DNA of 64,000 nucleotides from Zopfochytrium polystomum (GCA_025765615.1 JAIVFJ010000051.1:248001-312000); one strand, 5' to 3'. Shown: positions 35,912-50,346, numbered from the stretch's first letter. The notes: generated from the letters alone by a model not told the origin. Numbers and translations are program-made.

Positions 35912-38900
35912 CTGAATTGGGGGGAAAGCCAAAGTCACTTAACGGCTCAAAAATGTGCACAAGGAGATAACGTACCAGTAGCGCCACACCCTTGGCGATC
36001 CAGTAATCCGGCGGACGGTCCGTTGGAAGTTTGACTGCAATGACAAAGTTGGTCGAGTGCCCTGTCGTCGATAGCGTGCCAGCACGCGCCGACGTCTTGT
36101 AAAGTGGACAAGTGTAAAGTTTGGGGTCGTCCTGTGGGGTCTGAGTAGGAATAAACCTGAGTAGGGGCATGGTCTTAAAACAGAGTTTGTGGAATCAAAT
36201 TAGCATGACATAAGGGCCTTCTAGGCCGACAATGTGGTAAGAGGGCTTACTGAAAACATCTCCATTGGGTAAGAGTCTTGCAGAACGCGTTTCTTCCGAT
36301 TCCACCTCGCTCCCTCGATGAAAAGACCGCGTATAAGGACGCTATCGCAATCTGGGTATATTTGCAGACTCGGATCTGACCCTGTCGACGGAGTTTGCGG
36401 CGGCGGAGGCGGTGCTGTGCCCCCTACGGCTGCATCACCAGCTGGTAAGGCCGGTAATCTTGAGTCCACTCCAGTCACTGAGGGGTCGTTGTCGATTGCT
36501 GGATCCCCGTCTTCGTATTCCGTTGCTCGGTACGCAAACAGCAAACTATCGATTGGGACATTGTATTTCCTTGCATGATTTTGGAGGACGCCCGTGAGGA
36601 AACCTGTCGGGAAATTGTTCAGATAGGTGCACCGCGAGAATGTGTGACATTATGAAGCGTCAAATTTGTTCCTCGACCAAAATTACCTTGTGGGAAGAAG
36701 AGTCCCGGCAGCCAAAAGCACGAAGGTTGACCTTTGTCAATCCAGTTGTACAGAAACTCAACTCGAAGTTTTAGGTCCTTAACCCATGATGCTAGAGGCT
36801 TCAGCGAAGGGTACGCAATGTTAGCCCATGCGGCCGGGACCTGAGAAAATTCGTTCAAATTAGAGAAGGGTTTATCGTCTTGCGGCAGCCAACCTCATTG
36901 TTCAACAGACTGTTAAACACCAGCTCCAGCTCAAAGCTCATCACCACCAGACCCTTGACAGCTTTCAGTAAATTTTCGAGGGATGCCTTTAAAGCCGTCA
37001 GCAGCTTGTTGAAGCGAGCTGCCTCCTGCATGAGAACAGTACTCAGCGAGTTGAGCATCCGGCCAGACTCGTCTTTCTTGAACATCATTTCGAGAACGTG
37101 GTTCGTCGTGTGAACAATCGCTCCCCTGGTATCGGGCCTGATGATGTCGGTGTCCAGGTCCACCACCAGTAGATTTGGCAGATTCTCGAGCACTTGCGAT
37201 GCGATTGCAGCGACGAGCTCCTCGGAGCTCATTCCAGCCCCCGCTCCTCCTCCAGACCCTGCCAACCGAGGCTGAACATCGAGGATGGACTTCACGATGC
37301 GCTTCGCCTCCTGCAGCTGGAAGCTGATGTTTGCATTTTCGTGCATGCCAAAGATGGATGGTTCCTCCGTGAAGGGCAACGAGTCGATGTAAGTTCGAAA
37401 CGCGGCGAGGTCGCCGTCGGGAGGAGCAAAGTAAATTCCAGAAGGAGAAAACCTGTATGCGTCGTCGAAGATGGATGTGGTGTAGTACTTGGCCAGTATC
37501 GACTTGAGAGTTCTGCGATCCCAGTCATCCGTCACACGGCCACCGAAAGTAATGTCTCCGGTCAGGTACAAGAGAGCGTCCCAGGGTATTGATTTGGGGG
37601 AGTCGCGGAGCGTATTTTTAAGGATGGTAATGCTGACCTCAAGATCTGCATTCGACCAATCGTACAGAATGTTCCATCCAAGCGGGCCAAACTTCTTTCG
37701 CTCGTGGATGATGGCATTGAAGAAACACAATCCAAACAAAAGCTTCCGGAATTTGACACCTTGGGGTGCATTTTCTTCGAAAAGGTCCTGAGATATATCG
37801 GCAAAGCTGCGGGCGACGTTGGCGCGAAGTCCCTTTGGAGGCTCGTTTGTTACTTTGACGCCGTCTTGAAGAACGGATATCGGGAAGATCTTCGAAGGCA
37901 TGGATGACAGGAAAAGACGGAAGGAGGGGTGAACTTTGGTCTCCGGCAATGAAAATTCCTTGATTATGGTTTCCAAGCGGTTCATCCACGACTTGGCAAG
38001 GTGGCAGTTTTGCAAAAAGACCCAGTCTCCTGAAGCTATCGCCCTACGAAGAAGCTCCTCAGCGATTGGTCCTTGCCCTTGACCCAACGATATCATATGT
38101 AAGCGGTCCAGCATGTTTAGGTCTTTGCTGCTTGCCAGCTTCATTAGGAGGGAAACTGGGTCGGAACCAACAGACAAAATGAATATCATTGGGGTTGACG
38201 GCTCGGTGTCCTTATATGACTTGGCCAGGTCTAACGGAGGTATGTCGATGAACTCCTGGCCCAGATTGGCTTTGACGAACTGAATCAAGGCCGCTACTAG
38301 CTTCTCCTCCCAAATAACTTTAACCAGTATTAGTCTGTGGAAATCGGACAGGCGGTGATTTTCGTTCCCAGGAATAGGTTCGAGGAAGGGGTTGTCCGAG
38401 TTAATAATATCCTCCCATTCCGACCCATACATCGAGATATGATCGACAAGATAGTTGAACTGAGGTATTCCAGTGGACAAGTCGTAAATATTTTGCCACA
38501 TGTTCTGACTAAGCCATCTGAAGTTCGGTTTGGACGGAAGGTCCTTTGCAAGCCGGGCTCCTCCGCGAAGGAAGAAATTCCATTCGGCATCGAGAATATC
38601 TCCTCGTTGCCTCATGATGGCGATGGCAATCATAAACGCGTAGATTAATTTGTGAGACTCGAACAAACCCCGGCTTACGTTCGAAAATATCGCTGCAGTG
38701 CAGTTCTTACAGAGTGTTTGGATCCGGACCGAGAGGTTGTCACTTCGTGGGCTTTCGATAATGCAAAGGTTGAACAAGTTCTTGAAATACTTGAGGGAGA
38801 ATTGGTACATCGGATCCATTTCTGACAGGTCCGCAACAACAAAATAGAGCAGGTATCCCCGAATTGCTACTGGTCGATATTTTTCGCGGGCAGAATTTAT

Positions 38901-41900
38901 CTCCAACTCGGTCACTTCGGCCTGCACCACCCGTTCTTTAATAGCCGCGGACGTCACCTTTGATTGGTTTAATGTGTCGATAAGCTCCTCGTCGTCAAGG
39001 ATGTTGCCTTGAGAGTTGAACAACATTTTGAGAATCTTGTCCTCGATGTCCTTCAGCTGCTTCTTGTCGTTTGCAATGTTCACGATAAGAGAATTTCGCT
39101 GCTCTTCCAGCTCTGGACGCTCGAGTTTCACAACGTCCGCCAGCAGTTGGCCTTCGAGACCCTGTGGAGTCACCGTGAAATTGATAATCGTCACTTTAAT
39201 GCAGATTTCTGGCAGGTAATGAGGATTGGCAAGCTTCGTCGTTATGTACAGTCTGAAGTTTCTGTCGTATTCAACAAGCGAATCGCCAAGCTTCATCATA
39301 AGGCGGCCTCCCTGCCGCGTAATCTGCTTTAACAAGAGCGGCTCGAGCGCAGGATCAAGAGTTTCGCCAACATCTTCGATGAGAACGGCCTGCCCAGTCC
39401 GCACGGCATTTTCTAAAGACCGAAGGAACTTGCTCTCAGTGAGTTTGATGACCTTTAGGTTGTTCCCTTCAAGATTTCGAATCCAGCGATTTGCCTGGCC
39501 TTGAGGGTCTATCATTAGCGGCCATCGGCGTCCTCGCATCACAAGGATTCCGTTTTCAGTTGAGAGGGTGTCTGCTGGTAAACCCTGTATGTTCCAAGTC
39601 TCTCACAACTGCAGGGTTCCGCTAAATGATCCACCAGTTGAAATGTTTCAGAGACTGGAACTCCAACATCTTGGCATTTCCTAATCCAGAGCACGACAAG
39701 CTCCTGCCTAAAAACGCTCGTAAAGGCGCCATAGTATGCGACGCTGGCAGCGCATAGAAAAATGTTCCCAATAAGTGCTTCGATCTGCTCATTTAGAGCA
39801 TTCACTGATTCGCTCCATCGCACCTGCTCGTCGGCGAGCGCCAAGGTCAGTTTGCTCGCGCGTGCCAGGCGAAGCGTCGTTTCTTCCATTTTGTCGGCCA
39901 AAATCTTCTTGCTCGCAATTGAGCTTTCGTACTTTTGCTTGAGCTTGTCGAGTTGATTTTCAACGTCTTGGAGCGCGGCAGTTTTTTCTGCTAGTTTTGC
40001 CATCGTCTGCTCCAGGGTTTGCTGGGCTTCTTCGAGGCGGCGGCGCTTTGGTGCGACTTCCTTGAAAACGCGAGAATAGAGATCCATTGCGATTACCCAC
40101 ATCACCATCGATTTGCAGGCTCTCGAGACTTTCTCGACTGTCTCGGGGTTGAAGCCCGGATTTTGCACATACTTTTGCAGTTTCTTGATGATGGCCTCCG
40201 GAATGTTGTCCTTGTCGTACTCCGCCATTTTCTTCATAAACTGAGGATCGGACAGAAGCTTTTTGCTGCTGTCCCAGTCGGGTTTAACCTTGAAGAGAAT
40301 ACAAATCGCCTCCATGACTAACAGAACCAGATCAGGGGGTTTAGAGAAAACTTTCAACTCGGCAATGTCCTTTTTCTCGAGGGCGTCGAGAGCTTTGTAA
40401 GCAGCTTCCAAAGCTGGCAGGGCCTCATCGAGGTCTTTTTGAGCTTCTGCAGCAATAGCCTCAGTGGCTACGGCTTTCTCCCGCACGGCCGTTTCTTCCA
40501 CCGCCACTACTTTCCGAACACCGTCGGCAGTTTCTTGATCTTTCGATATCTTAACCATGAGAGCCTCAGTATCTGCTGCGCGCTGTTGCAGCTCTGGTCC
40601 CAGTTGCTGGAGTTCAACCTGCATGTTCGCAACAAGGTCATTCGTTTCAAGGAGCTTATTCAAACCATTTCTCAGCCTATCTCTACTTGCGCCAAGCTCC
40701 CTTCGTTTCTCTTGAAGCATGCTGACGTAGAGATTAATAAGCTCCAAGTACGACGTCGGTGTCGTGTAATAGCGGCGCCGTAACTCCTCGTAAAATCGCT
40801 TTGCCATGGCTCCAACAGACATGTGGATTTCGACACACATGGTCGCGATTTTCGACTTCATGTCGTCGGATCCTAGGTCAACAAACTCCAAGAATCGCTG
40901 AGACACGGAGAGAAGCGCATCCTCTGGCCACTCATCGAACCAATCGATCGTGGAGCAGTTAACGAGGGAAGGGAACATCCTGCATCGGTTTCGGAATGTA
41001 TCTCCGACGGGGCTCGTGGCCAAAACAATGTGTAGGTTGTCGCGGACTCGGCTTATAAAGAATTGGAAAACAGTATCGCGGTCTTCAGGTTCGCCCCTTT
41101 CACGCAGAATAGGTCGCAGTTGACCGAGAATCTTTTCTCTCTCATCCAGCTCGAAGAGGTTGGGCACTTCGCCAGAGTTGAGAACGCTATTGATATCCTC
41201 AAGGAAGGTTTCCTTTTTAATTTGAGTGTCCGAAAGCAAGAACACGGTTTGCTTTCCTTCCAGCCCCGCACTGATGTACAGTTTTTTCAAGTCTTCCCTC
41301 CACTCAACGTCCCCGTAGGTCCGCGTCAACTCAACTTGGAAACAGTGATAATCCGAAATATGGCAAGCCAGGCGAGTCAAAGACTGCTTTCCTGTCCCGC
41401 CGACCCCTACGAGGAGGGCGTTTCCGCGGGGTTGGCGAAGGATCCTTGAAATTCTGGAAATGTGCTGTCGGGCATCCAGGAAGAAGATGAGCCGGACCTC
41501 CTTGTTCATCGTGACGTTGTACTCCTCCAAGTACTCCTCAAGAGCGTGGTTGAGTCCCTTCATGTCCTCGATTTCGACATATTCCCGGTCGCTCGGCGGA
41601 ACACCTCGCTTCAAAAAGTCTCCAAACATGATCGGCTCCTCCGCAAGCAGGTTTGGGGGAATCTTAGTGCCAAAGTTCTTGTCGACGATAGTCGACAAGA
41701 GTTGGTTGAAGTAAGCTCTATCTACGCCATCAATAAGGCGGTCGTGGAAGACTCGCGATGCTTCATGGCAAAACAACCGAGCAATATCCTCTCTGGCCGT
41801 GCAGTGTTGGGGCTTCACTTGCAAGATGCCTTGAACAACTTTTGAAAGGTCGCGCAGATTGAACGTATAGTGGGACTTTGCTGGTGTAGGCAGCAGTTCG

Positions 41901-44900
41901 GTGCACATGCAGTGGTAAACCTCGATGGCAGACGTCACGATCGCCTCTGTTGACTGACGTATTTCCGTTGTAAAGGGTTTCAAAAATCCCTCCACAATCG
42001 ACTTGAAAATCTTTCCAAGCGAGTAGTCGCTGGCCGCGGGAATATTTAGGATATTGAAATGGCGAAGAAATCTTGGTGTAACATTGTTGCGACCTCCACC
42101 GGGAGGAGCACAGCACGCGACCAGTTCAATGTCCTGAATAACTTTCCAGGTAAGCTTCTCCCGATCGTAAAAGCCTCCAAAGTCAACATATTGTCGGAGC
42201 AACTCAATTGGTGGCTGGGAACCATACGTATCCAGCTTCGGCATGTTGAGATCATCCACAAACAGCACTATCTTTTTGAAGCCTGTCGGTGCGCCGGAAA
42301 TGTTCTTTCTCTTCTTCTCCAGCTTAAGCTCCATGATTTGCTGAGTTTGCGCGCTGCTTGTTTGCGCGGAAAAGTTCAAAAACAGCGGCAAGAATCCATC
42401 GCGCCTACTGATCTTGCTGAGCAAATCTTGAACGATGACCGACTTGCCTACACCCGTGTTGCCGGAGAACAAGGTTCTGAAGCCGTTTGTCAAGAGCGCT
42501 TCCAATAAATAAGAGTATTTTACAGTCTCCGGCGTGGGAACGATCATCTTGAAGTATGGAGTCTCCGATGAGTACTCAAATTGCGGAACCATCTCATCCC
42601 AAGAGGTGAATCCTCTGTTTTTAAAGTCCACAAAGAAGGAAAACACATTGCCGGTTGACGGAAGGTGCACGTCCGGAATAGGGTTCGCGTCGAGGCTCTC
42701 TCGAACAAAGGAGTCGAATGAATCTTGGTATCCGTCAGCTAGGTTCCCGCCAAGCGACCATACGTAGCAGAAAACAAAAATGTGGCTGAAGAGGCTTTTA
42801 ATGTCGCTAAACTGGAGCGTGTAGTCCAAATCAGGGCGGTTGATAAAAGTCGTTATCAATTTGCACAGTGAAGCGACCAAGTTGAGATTGACGGAGTTGA
42901 TGTACTCTTTGCAGTTCCTTCGGATAAACTGCAGACCTTTTTCCACAAACGTTCCAAACAGCTGCGTTAGAACTTCCCTCAGATCGCTGTTGACGACGTC
43001 CGGAAGCTGTCTCAGCCACTTTTTGACAAATGGCCACCAGCCGATGCTGGTAGGATCCATGTACACCATACCACATCGACTCACAGTTGCCGGGGATGCA
43101 ACGGCCAGGTCAGCAACCTCAAAAAGCATGTGCATTGAACTGCTCATCTTGATGCGTTCACCGTTTATAAGAGTCAAGAGCTTGTTGTCATCCAAGACTG
43201 TATTCATGTTTTCGATCCACAGCGCATCAACTGGCCCGTCACAAACGGTCCATTTCTCGTCTGGGCTCGTGTCCGCAACCTGCTCCCTGAAAACCACTCC
43301 TATGAGACCGTCTTTCCACTCCATCGTGGCGAGGTTAAATTCCCCATACAGCTCCGTCATCGCGACGCACTGATAGCAACATCGGTCAGGCAATCTTTCT
43401 GACAGGCCTCTCTTCTTACCTTAGGATTTAAAACCCACGTCTTCACTTTTTGGAAATCTGGAGAAGACGGGTGCTTTTCTTTGATCCTGCCGCAAGCATC
43501 TTGGAGGAGCTCGTAGCAGGTGGTCTTTCCGCCACCCGTTGGACCGACTAACATAACGCCGTGCCTAATCTTCATAGTCTCGTATAGTTGGCAAACACGA
43601 GAGATGAAAGCGTCAACTATTTCCAGGCTCTTTTCGCTCATTATGGCGCGAACTGTGTTGCTCAAGAGCTCAAAGTCCTTCTCGCTGCACGTAACGCCGG
43701 GGAACAAATCTTGCAGTATTCCGCGGAAAAGTCCGACGTCCTCAGCAAGGAACTTTGGCAAGTTTGAGTCTCGCAAAGAACGGATCAAAACAACATCCTC
43801 GCTGAGGTCCGGAGAGGCACGTTTCAGGGACCCCGCCATAATGAGGACGGATTTGACAGCTCGCATACCAAAGTCGTAATGGTCCTGTTGCGAAAGCTGC
43901 TCGGAGCATAGCTTGTAGAGATTAACAACTTTGCCTGCCAAAACCTTGGCGTTTTCAAACCCTTCTGAAAACAACATGATTTCGGCAATCAACCCGTAAT
44001 CTGCAGGGGGGCTTAATTGTAAATAATTACTGATAATAAATGAAAATGACCAACCGGGAATCATCATCGCAATGGGTCTAAACAAAGCTTTCAGATTATC
44101 TGGCAGTTCGGTTCGGCCGGCATAGCCAGGGTTCATGGTGATGAAAGCCGCGCATGTGTCAATGAGCCGTATCTCCCGGCCTTCAAAGTTGAACTTTGTT
44201 AACTTCAGGTCTTTCGCATTCTTGATCGTCAGCAGCTGCTGGGCGATAACCGACAGCACCTCGATATCGATACGATTAAACTCGTCGAAGCAGCACCAGG
44301 CTCCGGACTGGGCGAGGCCTGCAAACATTTTGCCCATCATCTTATAATCCAGCCCGTCCGAACAATTGAAGACAACACACTGCCGCGCCAGCGCTTTCCC
44401 GAGGTCTTTCACCGTCTCGGTCTTGCCAGTCCCGGCAGGTCCCACGGGCGAACCGCCCAGATTCAGCTGCATGGCGCCGCAAAGTGTGAGGTAGCATCGA
44501 TCAGTGAGCGGTGTGATGACGAGCCGCGGCGAGCAACCAAGATACTCGTATCCGTACAGGAACGACGACGAAGCCATTCTGACCGTGCACGAATCCGAGT
44601 CCACGTCCCAGTAGTACCGCTGCTGCTTGACCCACTCAAAGTCGCCGATGCCGCTGACTTTGGAGTTGACCAGGGACTGGACAATGTCGCGGTTGTGAAC
44701 GTCGATTGTGATGACCGCGCCCAAGATCGCGCGCTGGATCTTGGTGAGGTCGCCGCGGACCAATGACGCGGCGCCCGACAGGTTGCTGATGCACTTGTTT
44801 CTGAACTGGACTAGAGCTTTTGCCGGGTCGCTGCTCTTGATGGCCTCCGAGGCGTCGCGGCTCCAAATGATTTGATTGGCGGCCAGAACAGCTTGCCCGA

Positions 44901-47900
44901 CGTGCTCTTTGAGCCAATCTGTGCGGGCAGAGCCTTCGTACTCTACGAGCGCAGTTTTGATGAGCCGTTTTAGAACCGACACCATTGCTTCTTCCACGGA
45001 GCCGAGCCATCCCTCAACATTTCCTCTGGCTTTCACAGTCTTGAGGAACGGAACTCTTTCACCTTCGGGACTGATCATGGCGAATATATCGATGCTCTTT
45101 GCGTCACCGCCAAACTCCAACGATTTGATGGCATCGAAACATTTCGACAAATGGGGCTGCACTGCCTGCGGGTTCCTAGTCTGTGACAGAATCTCCAAAA
45201 GCTCGTCGTTTGAGAGAAAGTAGAATCGGGGAAACAGGAGCCGCTTTGACTCCAAGTAGTCTTCGAGGCATTTTTGAATCTGCTCGAGCAAGTTGTTGTT
45301 TTGATTCATTGTCTCCAGGAGTCCAGGGGTCGTGCCGTTCTTCATGGCGTTCGGGTTGCGAGATGCCTTTCGCATTACGTCCTTCCATGAGCGGTCGACC
45401 TGCGAAAACATTCGGGCCTCGTCGGGAAGCTGTCGTTGGATATCTGGCGCAGAGAATATGCTTTCAAGGTAAAGCCAGTTTCGCTGGCAAATGAGCCATG
45501 CCTCGAGCGTCTCCGAGAACAGGCTGAGCTGCTTGTCCCACCTTTCCACCTCAGATTTGATGGGTCCAATAAATCGAGAGCTTTTGATGGTTGCGATAGT
45601 CACTTGACTGTCTTCAAGTTGAGTTTGAATGTCCTCCACGGAGCCTAGAATAAAAACGTCTTTGGAGTCACGGTACGGAAGAACTATAAACTCGGTTTCG
45701 CTCCAAAGCCGAACAACTTTTGTGAGCATCTCCTCAAGAGCAGCTTCGGAGCCCGCCTGGCTCGATATTTGCCCAATCTCCTCTTTGAAAGAGAAGAGCT
45801 GAAGGTCGAGAAGTGTTTCTAATGTAAAGTGCTCGTCGCGGATAAGAGGTTTCCCAATTGTCTCTTGAATTCTTTCCCAATGACGAGGCTTAAGAGCGGG
45901 ATTACGCAAGTCGACAATGGTCGAGTAGAGGCTTCGGAAATGCTCAACTTTCGCCTTTAGCTTGGGAACGACGTCGTTCGGAGGAAGCCCTTTGTCGAGG
46001 TTGTACACAGTTTTCAGGTATACTGCAATCTGGCTGTTCATTTCCTCCGTATTGAGAGTCTCGAATGGTTTTGACTTCCACGAGCTGCGCAAAATCGATT
46101 AGAACGAAGCTGTTAGCGGTAATATTGGCCAAACTGTACCTCTCAAGAAGGTCCCAGTCGCGCAAACTAATCCAAAGGGATCTCTTCAACTCTACTTCAG
46201 CCTTCGCTTCGTCCAGTAAAGAAACTTCTTTGGGCTTCTGATCCGCGGATGGCGCCTCGGTCGGTGCGACACCACGGTTCTTGAACAAGTCTGACCAACG
46301 CTCGTACTTGAGTTTTGTTGCGTTGGCTCGCTGAAGCTGCGTGTTGAGCTCATCAATAAACTGAATGACCAGATCGCTGGCGGAGTTTGGATTCAAAACC
46401 ATTGGTTCTTGCACGCGGTTCCGTATTTCAGAGACTTCTTGCATCAAGTCGTTCATGAGCTTGTCCAGCTCGCCAGAGAAGCGAGTGATATTGTCGTCCT
46501 TGGTGTCTCCTGCCATGTCCAGAACTTCTTTCAATTGACGGAGAGCTGGCGACAGAGTTTGATACATTGCAAAGTCAGTTGGTTGTATCGGGGTTTTGTA
46601 ATTTGCCATGATGACGTAGAGTTTGGTCACTTCCTCGTGAAGCAGCTGAACCAGAGGCATCGATTGTTTGACTACGAGCAAAAAGCTATTGACTTAGCGC
46701 AAATAAAAATAATTTGAAACTCTCTCTGAACCTTTTTCAAGCCATCCGAGGTACTCCACAAACAGTTCAACTGTTTGCGGTTGCGAATTCAGAACACGGA
46801 TCCACGTCTGCACTTCGTTCAGCAGAAGCTCGTTCTTATCGCGCGCTAGTGGTGGCAACAGCCCCGAGACTTCAGAGAAGCATCGCTCAGGGCTCGGCGC
46901 GAGGACTTTTTTGAGCTCGATGGTGTCGATCGATACGTTATTGAGTACGTAAAGGGCCGGAATCTCTGCCATTCTCTCCTTCTCGTCCGCGAACCTGGCA
47001 AGCTGGTTCCCGAAAAAGTTGACCACAGGAGAAAGGAGACCTCCGTCGGGCAGTGCAGTGACGGTTGAGCCGAGCTCGAGCACGTCCTTTTTCGCAACGA
47101 GGCTCTCGTCGAACGGCCGCCCTTCTTTTTCGGCCTTATCCCTCTCTTCCTTCTCCATCAGTTCGGCATGCGCTGTAAGGAGTGACCCGACCCCGACATC
47201 CGACATCCGGTTGCCGAGCGTGGCGAGGAATACGGCGGTAGGCCCAGCATCGTGGAATAGCTCTTCCAGGGCAGTAAACTTTTCGTTGACGATCCACATC
47301 TGCCGAAGCCCATCCCACTGCTGCATCCACTTTGTGGCGTTTGAGAACAAGCCGACCATCGTTCCTCGGATGCGGCCACACACTTCGCGAAAGTAGCCGC
47401 CTTCGACCACTATCGCTGACGCGCTGGGACCCTCGGTAAACGGAATGTCGTCAAGGCCTCTCAGTGATGAGTACGCTGTACCTGCCAGCTTTGCCGGGTC
47501 GAGGAAAGGAATCGTTCCAGAGATGAGGTGCGTCTCCTCCAGGGTGGAGACGTAAGATTTCAAAATGGTATCGATGGCCTCGAGGAACTGCACCAGTTCT
47601 GGAGCAAAGTGCAAATGCCTCGACTCCGACGCGGTGTCGATCAAGAGCTGCAAACGGAACATTGGTACAAACTTTTTGGTTGCAGGGATGACCTCGGTCG
47701 TGTTTGACTGCTTCTGGGACTTCAGCTTCGCTGCCGGTGGAGCAGCGAGCTCGGCATCAGCCCCACCCGATCCAGGCTCTAGTTCCACCACAGGGTCATG
47801 CAATTCGACGGGTTGGATCTGGGAGCGTTTGATGCGAGTGATAATGCTCGCAAATCCGTAGTAACCGCACTGAACCAGCTCCTGCGTTCCGACTTCCTTC

Positions 47901-50346
47901 CCAACAACAACGCCGCCCACTGGAAGTGAAACCGCGCCGCCCGGGCCGGCTTTGACAATTAGCGATGATGCTGAACCGGATGTAGCCGGGTCTGCCCCAC
48001 CGATTCGCTGCAGTCCAACGAGGCTGCCGCCAGCGGCCACCGCCGCAGCTTTTCATGGCAGCGGCCTGCCAGCCCAGTCGCCTTGAGCCCCCGCGCCCCT
48101 CCAGTGCGTCCTCCTCCGGCTCGACCATTGCAACATCTTCGTCGGCGCAGCCGCGGGTTATGGCAGTAAGCATATCGCGCGCGCTTTCAACCGCGAGCAT
48201 ATGGAGGGTATGCACAATAATGTAATCGACCAGCTTCACAAAGCGCTGCATTCTTTTACACTCTGCTCTGCGAGCTGCCTGTTCCGTAAAAGACAACTGT
48301 ACGGGTGGCGGTTTTTCTGCTGGACCCTCCAGCGCCCCAGGCAAAGCTCCGCCCTTGTGCGCAGCGTCCAAGACTGCGTGACCGCCGGAATTCTCGTCCC
48401 TCGGCATGTCCTCCTTGAGGGTAACGTCAAATCCCTTTTCAGACATTGCTGCAAGTCCGGCCTTTTCGACATCGCCACGCGTCGATGCTTCCCAGTTGCG
48501 TAGCACGTTTGTCCGGATGTCTTCGATACGCTTCTGCTGCTCCGCAACAAATTCGGAGAGCTCGTACGTTTTCGACAGATTTACAAAGAAGAATCGACGG
48601 TAATTCAGAACTTGCTGTGCGTGCACGACGATGGACAAAAGGGATTGGCGGAGGCACGGCTGCAGGATAAAAGCGTTTTTGTTGAGATACGCTTTTGCGT
48701 TCCTGATTTTGAAGCGGCGAACATTGCGCCGCCAAGTGCTGAAAGCCTTCCAGGTTTTGTATCGTGCAAAGAACGGAATCTTCAGCAACGCATTGAAGAG
48801 TTTATGCTCCCGGATCCATTGCGAAAGCGGGGTGAAGTCTCCTCGGCCGTTCGCATTGACATGTGTCATTCCCTGACGGATTGAAGTTGGTTTAGTTCAT
48901 GGGTCGCCCTTACAATAAAAAGTACCATTCGACTGAGTGTGTAGAACCCAAACCCAGTTTCCAAATCTTCGTACTCCACAATCTCCAAGTTGTACGGATT
49001 ATACGTTTCAAACAGCGCGCGACCGGCCGCTCTAATTGGTCGCAGGTAAACAAACTCGTCAGAGTGCCGCTGCTTTTGGATATACGCGATAAAGTCGAAC
49101 GGATCCTTAAACTTTGGCATGCGGGGGACCGTCGAAATTGCATCTACACGGAGGAAGGCATCAGGCATCGAAGCATTCTGTTCCATCCATCGAATGGAGC
49201 CCACAGCAGCGGCTCTTCCTCCAGTAGCAGCAGTTCGGCTTTGCGGCAATTGCGAAGCCACAACAGCTGCAAGCCGATCTTTGGCTGATAGAGTTCGAGG
49301 TTTGTTTTGAGGTAAATCTTCGGATGGCCCTTTTTTGCCAACCGGTAGAGACGTCGGTGGAAACTGTCCAACGGCGGAACTAGATTCTGCCGAAGATGGT
49401 ATCGGCGGAACAACATTCCCCATGGCCGAAAACGCGCCTTTGGACCATTTAGGACTTTCGTAAAAGATTCGCCGCGACAAATCCTCTTCCGGCGGCGCCA
49501 GCGGAGACGCGTGCGTTCCACGGGGACGAATGACGCTCTGCAGGACAGCAGGATCCAGCTGACCGGTGCTCTGTTGGTCTTGCCGGAGACCGCCAGAGCG
49601 TGTTTGGCGGGAGCTGGCAGGAACAACTACCGGCTTCTTCGCTCTGAGGATAACCGGTGCAGGAGAATTTGACAGCCCATTCTGGCCGACTGTTCCGACT
49701 CTGAAGTATGTTCATTAAAAGTGTAAGGATAGGAGGGAGAGATAGAAAGGCAAAGGACAGCCAAGGCAAAGAAAAAGAGAATGAAAGCATGTGTCCCTCC
49801 GACCTGAAGGCTTGCGATTCCATGCGATACGAGCGGCGCGAGCTTTGGTGGAGTTGCTTTTCGTCTGGTTGAAGGATCGACGCCCGCCGGTAGCCGGTTT
49901 TTGTGCTTTCCAACTCGAGGATTCATCAGTTCGTCACGAGAGGCAGCAGCGGCGGCGCTCATATCAAAGTTGAAATGGGGGAGAGCGCTCCCTGTGGACA
50001 CCGTGTGCAGTCTCTGTGTCAGCAGACTTTGAATCCTCATCAAATGTTCGGCATTCGCGGCTGCGGATGGGGCCGTGTTCTTTTCGGAGACAGCAGATTG
50101 TACACGAGGGGAGTCGGCAATCGTTGAAAGCAAAGGCTTTGCTGGCTTTATGCCGGCGCTGCCCCTCTCTTTTCTAAGAGTGGAAGCACTGCTTTTTGCT
50201 GGTTCAAGGGCTGTGCTCGAAAGTTCGGCCGCTTGGACAGCGACTTGGCTCTGATGGGCGGTGGACGCGGGACTGGTACTTGAATCTTCATCAAAAAAAT
50301 GCGTAGTGGTTACGGGCTTTGTCATTTGGTTTGGACGGACTGACAA
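35894..50346 (-). CDS. DNAH6: Axonemal inner-arm dynein heavy chain, DNAH6-like
   Basis: Single-headed inner-arm dynein of the flagellar axoneme. Visible in order: tail ([34 protein letters not shown]), linker, AAA1 [15 protein letters not shown] (near 44420) with [11 protein letters not shown]2 [14 protein letters not shown] (near 43520), AAA3 [15 protein letters not shown] (near 42450), AAA4 [17 protein letters not shown] (near 41390), stalk and tip (39700-40700), AAA5 ([20 protein letters not shown]), AAA6 and C-terminal barrel ([31 protein letters not shown]). [23 protein letters not shown] and the last residues CQLTE match DNAH6. The final exon is only 18 nt (35894-35911). Intron 44001-44054 is in frame. 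Single extra bases occur at 39597, 39615 and 48050-48053. The start is uncertain: the ATG near 50328 ([11 protein letters not shown]) begins a disordered N-terminus, and coding-like sequence continues upstream. Confidence 0.93.

Noticed and set aside
47796..48040. C-terminal 80 codons of the minus frame ending at 47796
   Set aside because: The overlapping frame starting near 48040 carries the dynein-like sequence ([15 protein letters not shown]); the first frame is entered only because of an extra base in the run at 48050-48053.
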